Of a stretch of DNA of 64,000 bases, positions 60,609 through 64,000 are shown piece by piece. Source of the stretch: Bosea sp. ANAM02 (lineage in GTDB: Bacteria; Pseudomonadota; Alphaproteobacteria; Rhizobiales; Beijerinckiaceae); NCBI RefSeq assembly GCF_011764485.1, contig NZ_AP022848.1:710001-774000 (forward strand). Direction: 5' to 3'. Within the stretch, counting starts at the first letter, position 1; every line of letters begins with the position of its first letter. The notes below the pieces were generated by a model, which ran no database searches, was not told the DNA's origin, and saw nothing but the letters and a program-made list of their open reading frames with translations. Position numbers and translations under genes: made by a program.

Positions 60609-62735
60609 ATGTCCATTCTCGGGGCCCGCCTGGGCGTCGATATCGGGGGAACCTTCACCGACGTCGTGCTGGAGCAGGACGGGCAGCGGTTCTCGACCAA
60701 GGTCCTGACCACCTACGCCGCCCCCGAGGATGCGATCATCGAGGGCATGCACCGGGTCTGCGAGAAGGCCGGCATCGCGGCCACCGCGATCGGCCAGATC
60801 ATCCACGGCACGACGCTTGCGACCAATGCGCTGATCGAGCGGCGCGGCGCCAAGACCGCGCTCATCACCACCGAAGGCTTTCGCGACGTCATCGAGATGC
60901 GGACCGAAAGCCGCTTCGAGCAATACGATCTCAACCTGACGCTGCCCGCCCCTCTCCTGCCGCGCAACCGGCGCTATACCGTCAAGGAACGCATGGATGC
61001 CCGCGGCAAGGTCCTGGTCCCGCTGGATCGCGCCGCCGTCGAAACCCTGGTCGATGAACTGCGCGAGGCCGGTTACGAGAGCGTCGCGGTCGGCCTGCTG
61101 CATTCCTATGTCAACGACGCGCATGAGCGACTGATCCAGGAGGTTCTGGCCGAGCGCCTGCCGGGCGCGATGGTCTCGCTCTCCTCGGAAGTCTCGCCGC
61201 AGATGCGGGAATATGAGCGCTTCAACACGACGATCGCCAACGCCTATATCAAGCCGCTGATGAAGAGCTATCTCGTCCGGCTGAAAGGACGGCTCGCGGC
61301 GGAAGGGGCTTCCTGCCCGATCTTCCTGATGCATTCGGGCGGCGGCATCATCTCGCTGGAGAGCGCTTCTGAATTCCCGGTCCGCCTCGTCGAATCCGGC
61401 CCGGCCGGCGGCGCGGTCTTTGCCGCCGACATCGCCGCGCGGCACGGGCTGAAGAAGGTGCTCTCCTTCGACATGGGCGGCACCACCGCCAAGATCTGCC
61501 TGATCAAGAACTACACGCCGAAGACCGCCCGCGTCTTCGAGGTCGCCCGGACCTATCGCTTCAAGAAGGGCTCCGGCATGCCGATCTCGATTCCCGTGAT
61601 CGACATGGTCGAGATCGGCGCCGGCGGCGGCAGCCTCGCCCATGTCGACTCGATGAACCAGATCCGCGTTGGGCCGGAAAGCGCCGGCTCCGAGCCCGGC
61701 CCGGCCTGCTATGGCCGGGGCGGCACGCGCCCGGCCGTGACCGATGCCGACGTCATCCTCGGTAAGATCGATCCCGACAATTTCGCGGCCGGCACGATCC
61801 CGCTCTTCGCCGACCAGTCGGCTGCGGGGCTGGAAGCCGAGATCGGCGGCAGGCTCGGCATGGCGGCCGAGGAAAGCGCCTGGGGCGTGGCCGAGGTCGT
61901 CGACGAGAACATGGCCAATGCCGCCCGCGTCCACGCCGTCGAGAACGGCGAGGACCTGTCGGAATACACGATGATCGCCTTCGGCGGTGCGGCCCCGCTC
62001 CATGCCGGCCGCCTCTGCGAGAAGCTTGGCATCGCCCGCTGCCTCGTGCCGCCCGGTGCCGGCGTCGGCTCGGCCATCGGCTTCCTCAGGGCGCCCTTCA
62101 GCTTCGAGGCCAACCGCACCCTCTTCATGCGGCTCGCCCGGTTCGACACGGCGCGCGTCACCAAGCTCTTCGGCGAGATGGAGGAGGAAGCGACGCGGGT
62201 GGTGCGCTCCTGCGGCTGGTCCGGCGTGATCGAGGCCGAGTACAAGATCTATATGCGCTATGCCGGCCAGGGCTGGGAAATTCCGGTCACGCTGACGCCG
62301 GAAGAGGCTCGCGCCGCCGATCCGGCCGTCATCCTCAAGCGCTTCGAGCATGAATACGCCAACCTGTTCGGCCGCACGGTGAAGGGCCTCGCCGCCGAGA
62401 TCACGGTCTGGTCGGTGAACGCGCATACGCCGCAGGAGGCCGTCGTCCCGGTGGCACCGGTATCGCAGACGCGCGATGCGCCGCCTCAAGGCAGCCGCTC
62501 CGTCTTCGATGCCGGCCTCGGCCGCCGCGTCGAAGCCCAGGCCCATAGCCGTACCGCGCTACCCGCCGGCAGCCGCATCGACGGCCCCGGCATCGTCACC
62601 GAGGACGAGACCACCATCGTCCTGCCGTCGAGCCGCTTCGCCGTCACGCTGAACGACGGCTGCATCGATATCCGCCTTTCAGAAGCCGCACCCGCCGATG
62701 CCGTCGCCGCGCGGAAGGAGCCCGCCCATGTCTGA
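60609..62735 (+). CDS. hyuA: Hydantoinase/oxoprolinase subunit A (HyuA type)
   Basis: 708 residues. Hydant_A_N (about 5-185, with GVDIGGTFTDVVLEQDGQ) precedes the hydantoinase_A actin-like ATPase core (about 205-495, with HSGGGI, ESGPAGG and LSFDMGGTTAK as nucleotide-binding motifs) and a C-terminal domain. ATP-dependent members open 5-oxoproline or N-methylhydantoin rings. A related branch carboxylates acetone or acetophenone, so the substrate is not fixed by family. It overlaps hyuB by eight bases. Confidence 0.92.
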   Translation: MSILGARLGVDIGGTFTDVVLEQDGQRFSTKVLTTYAAPEDAIIEGMHRVCEKAGIAATAIGQIIHGTTLATNALIERRGAKTALITTEGFRDVIEMRTESRFEQYDLNLTLPAPLLPRNRRYTVKERMDARGKVLVPLDRAAVETLVDELREAGYESVAVGLLHSYVNDAHERLIQEVLAERLPGAMVSLSSEVSPQMREYERFNTTIANAYIKPLMKSYLVRLKGRLAAEGASCPIFLMHSGGGIISLESASEFPVRLVESGPAGGAVFAADIAARHGLKKVLSFDMGGTTAKICLIKNYTPKTARVFEVARTYRFKKGSGMPISIPVIDMVEIGAGGGSLAHVDSMNQIRVGPESAGSEPGPACYGRGGTRPAVTDADVILGKIDPDNFAAGTIPLFADQSAAGLEAEIGGRLGMAAEESAWGVAEVVDENMANAARVHAVENGEDLSEYTMIAFGGAAPLHAGRLCEKLGIARCLVPPGAGVGSAIGFLRAPFSFEANRTLFMRLARFDTARVTKLFGEMEEEATRVVRSCGWSGVIEAEYKIYMRYAGQGWEIPVTLTPEEARAADPAVILKRFEHEYANLFGRTVKGLAAEITVWSVNAHTPQEAVVPVAPVSQTRDAPPQGSRSVFDAGLGRRVEAQAHSRTALPAGSRIDGPGIVTEDETTIVLPSSRFAVTLNDGCIDIRLSEAAPADAVAARKEPAHV

Positions 62736-64000
62736 GATCTCCAGGGTCGCCTATCAGGTTATGTGGAACCGCCTGATCTCGGTCGTCGAGGAACAGGCGC
62801 AGGCGCTGATCCGCACCTCCTTCTCGACCTCGGTGCGCGAGGCCGGCGACCTCTCGGCCGGCGTATATAACGAGAAGGGCGAGATGCTCGCGCAGGCGGT
62901 GACCGGCACGCCCGGCCACGTCAACGCCATGGCCGATGCCGTCGCCCATTTCATCTGCCGGATCGGGCGCGACAACATCGCCGAGGGCGACGTCTACATC
63001 ACCAACAATCCCTGGGAGGGCACCGGCCACCTGCACGATATCACGGTCGTCAGCCCGTCCTTCCACAACGGCCGCCATGTCGGCTTCTTCGCCTGCACCG
63101 CCCATATCGTCGATATCGGCGGGCGCGGCTTCGGTGCCGACGCCAACTCGGTCTATGAGGAAGGCCTGCATATCCCGATCATGAAATTCGTCGATCGCGG
63201 CACGGTCAACGAGACGCTTGTCACGATCATCCGCGGCAATGTCCGCGAGCCCGACCAGCTCGTCGGCGACGTCTATGCGCTCGCGACGTGCAACGAGATC
63301 GGCCATCGCCGGCTGGTCGACATGATGGTCGAGTTCAAACTCGCCGACCTCGCCGGCATCTCCGAATTCATCCTGACCAATTCGCGCCAGGCAACGCTCG
63401 ACAAGATCGCCGCCCTGCCGCGTGGGCAGGCCGAAGGCCATATGCGGATCGACGGCTACAGCCGGCCGATCGACCTCAAGGTGAAGATCTCGATCGAACC
63501 GGACGGCGTGCTCTGCGACTGGGCCGGCACCTCCGGCGTCGACAGGAACGGCATCAACGTGCCGCTGGTCTATACGAAGGCCTATACCTGCTATGCGCTG
63601 AAATGCGCGATCGCGCCGGAAATCCCGAACAACGCCGCCTCGCTGGAGCCTTTCCGCATCACCGCGCCGGAGCACACCATCGTCAACGCGGTCTGGCCGG
63701 CCCCGGTCGCGCTGCGCCACATCATCGGCCACATGGTGCCGGACACGATCTACGACGCGCTCGATAAGCTCCTGCCCGGCCTCGTCCCGGCCGAGGGCGC
63801 AGGCAGCCTCTGCAATTTCCAGGTCTCTCTCCGTCCGCGCAGTGACGGCCCCTGGCCGACGGACGCCGTGCGTGCCGAGGTGCTGACCTTCAATTCCGGC
63901 GGCTCGGGCGCCCGGCCCGCGCTCGACGGCATGAACGCCACCGCCTTCCCCTCGGGCGTGATGACGATGCCTGTCGAGGCAACCGAGCAGGTCGGCCCGG
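62728..64000 (+). CDS. hyuB: Hydantoinase/oxoprolinase subunit B (HyuB type), C-terminus outside window
   Basis: 424 residues are visible, and the family length is about 550-600. SFSTSVREAGDLSAGVYNEKGEMLAQ, NPWEGTGHLHDITVVSP and ADANSVYEEGLHIP are characteristic HyuB blocks. It forms a complex with the HyuA product and supplies the second half of the ring-opening active site. AAGGAG lies eight bases before ATG 62728. Confidence 0.94.
   Translation, partial: MSEISRVAYQVMWNRLISVVEEQAQALIRTSFSTSVREAGDLSAGVYNEKGEMLAQAVTGTPGHVNAMADAVAHFICRIGRDNIAEGDVYITNNPWEGTGHLHDITVVSPSFHNGRHVGFFACTAHIVDIGGRGFGADANSVYEEGLHIPIMKFVDRGTVNETLVTIIRGNVREPDQLVGDVYALATCNEIGHRRLVDMMVEFKLADLAGISEFILTNSRQATLDKIAALPRGQAEGHMRIDGYSRPIDLKVKISIEPDGVLCDWAGTSGVDRNGINVPLVYTKAYTCYALKCAIAPEIPNNAASLEPFRITAPEHTIVNAVWPAPVALRHIIGHMVPDTIYDALDKLLPGLVPAEGAGSLCNFQVSLRPRSDGPWPTDAVRAEVLTFNSGGSGARPALDGMNATAFPSGVMTMPVEATEQVGP

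Noticed and set aside
60585..62546. A 653-codon open frame on the minus strand
   Set aside because: It is antisense to hyuA, whose motifs are unambiguous.
1..64000. CRISPR arrays, riboswitches and rRNA
   Set aside because: No regularly spaced repeats, no recognised riboswitch leader and no rRNA sequence were seen in the window.

Overview
The window is a high-GC chromosomal segment that looks like a soil or rhizosphere alphaproteobacterium of the Hyphomicrobiales, possibly Bosea-like. This rests on GC-rich codon use, many solute-binding-protein transporters, a SitABCD manganese system and an alphaproteobacterial-style copper locus; no rRNA or marker gene is present to settle it. Genes are closely packed, often with 1-11 base overlaps, so most runs of same-strand genes are probably operons.

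Layout. 1-5.5 kb: Tat-exported amidohydrolase (cut by the window edge), LysR regulator, IMPACT/YigZ protein, and a Pat-like acyl-CoA-synthetase/GNAT protein. 5.5-6.4 kb: non-coding DNA with a transposase scrap and tRNA-Arg(CCG). 6.4-10.2 kb: three-subunit molybdenum aldehyde oxidoreductase (PaoABC type). 10.2-12.8 kb: IS91-family element with a tyrosine recombinase. 12.9-17.2 kb: amino-acid-type ABC transporter, FCD-type GntR regulator and an enolase-superfamily enzyme. 17.4-22.7 kb: cassette A (RpiR regulator, class III aminotransferase, M81/MlrC-like protein, Tat-exported family 5 binding protein). 22.9-24.2 kb: IS3-family element. 24.4-26.9 kb: a decayed locus with a 5'-truncated amidohydrolase, a 5'-truncated FCD regulator and a frameshifted hydantoinase. 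27.1-37.6 kb: cassette B, the fuller version of A (RpiR, aminotransferase, M81, binding protein, two permeases, fused ATPase, nitrilase-superfamily amidase, carboxymuconolactone-decarboxylase-like protein).

38.1-41.6 kb: sitABCD metal transporter. 41.6-48.8 kb: minus-strand block of threonine aldolase, L-serine ammonia-lyase, gamma-glutamyltransferase, M20 amidohydrolase and a third M81 protein. 48.9-56.5 kb: two-component system divergent from a periplasmic copper-handling operon (lipoprotein, TolC-like protein, two-domain multicopper oxidase, cupredoxin, CusF-like protein, small secreted protein, HMA chaperone, DUF411 protein). 56.5-64 kb: TRAP transporter, LysR regulator and hyuAB (hydantoinase/oxoprolinase type), the last cut by the window end.

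The common theme is uptake and hydrolysis of small amide, peptide and cyclic C-N compounds. The most unusual content is the pair of paralogous RpiR-aminotransferase-M81-binding-protein cassettes, which lie about 10 kb apart, one intact and one truncated beside an IS and a decayed C-N hydrolase locus. What they degrade cannot be read from the sequence.
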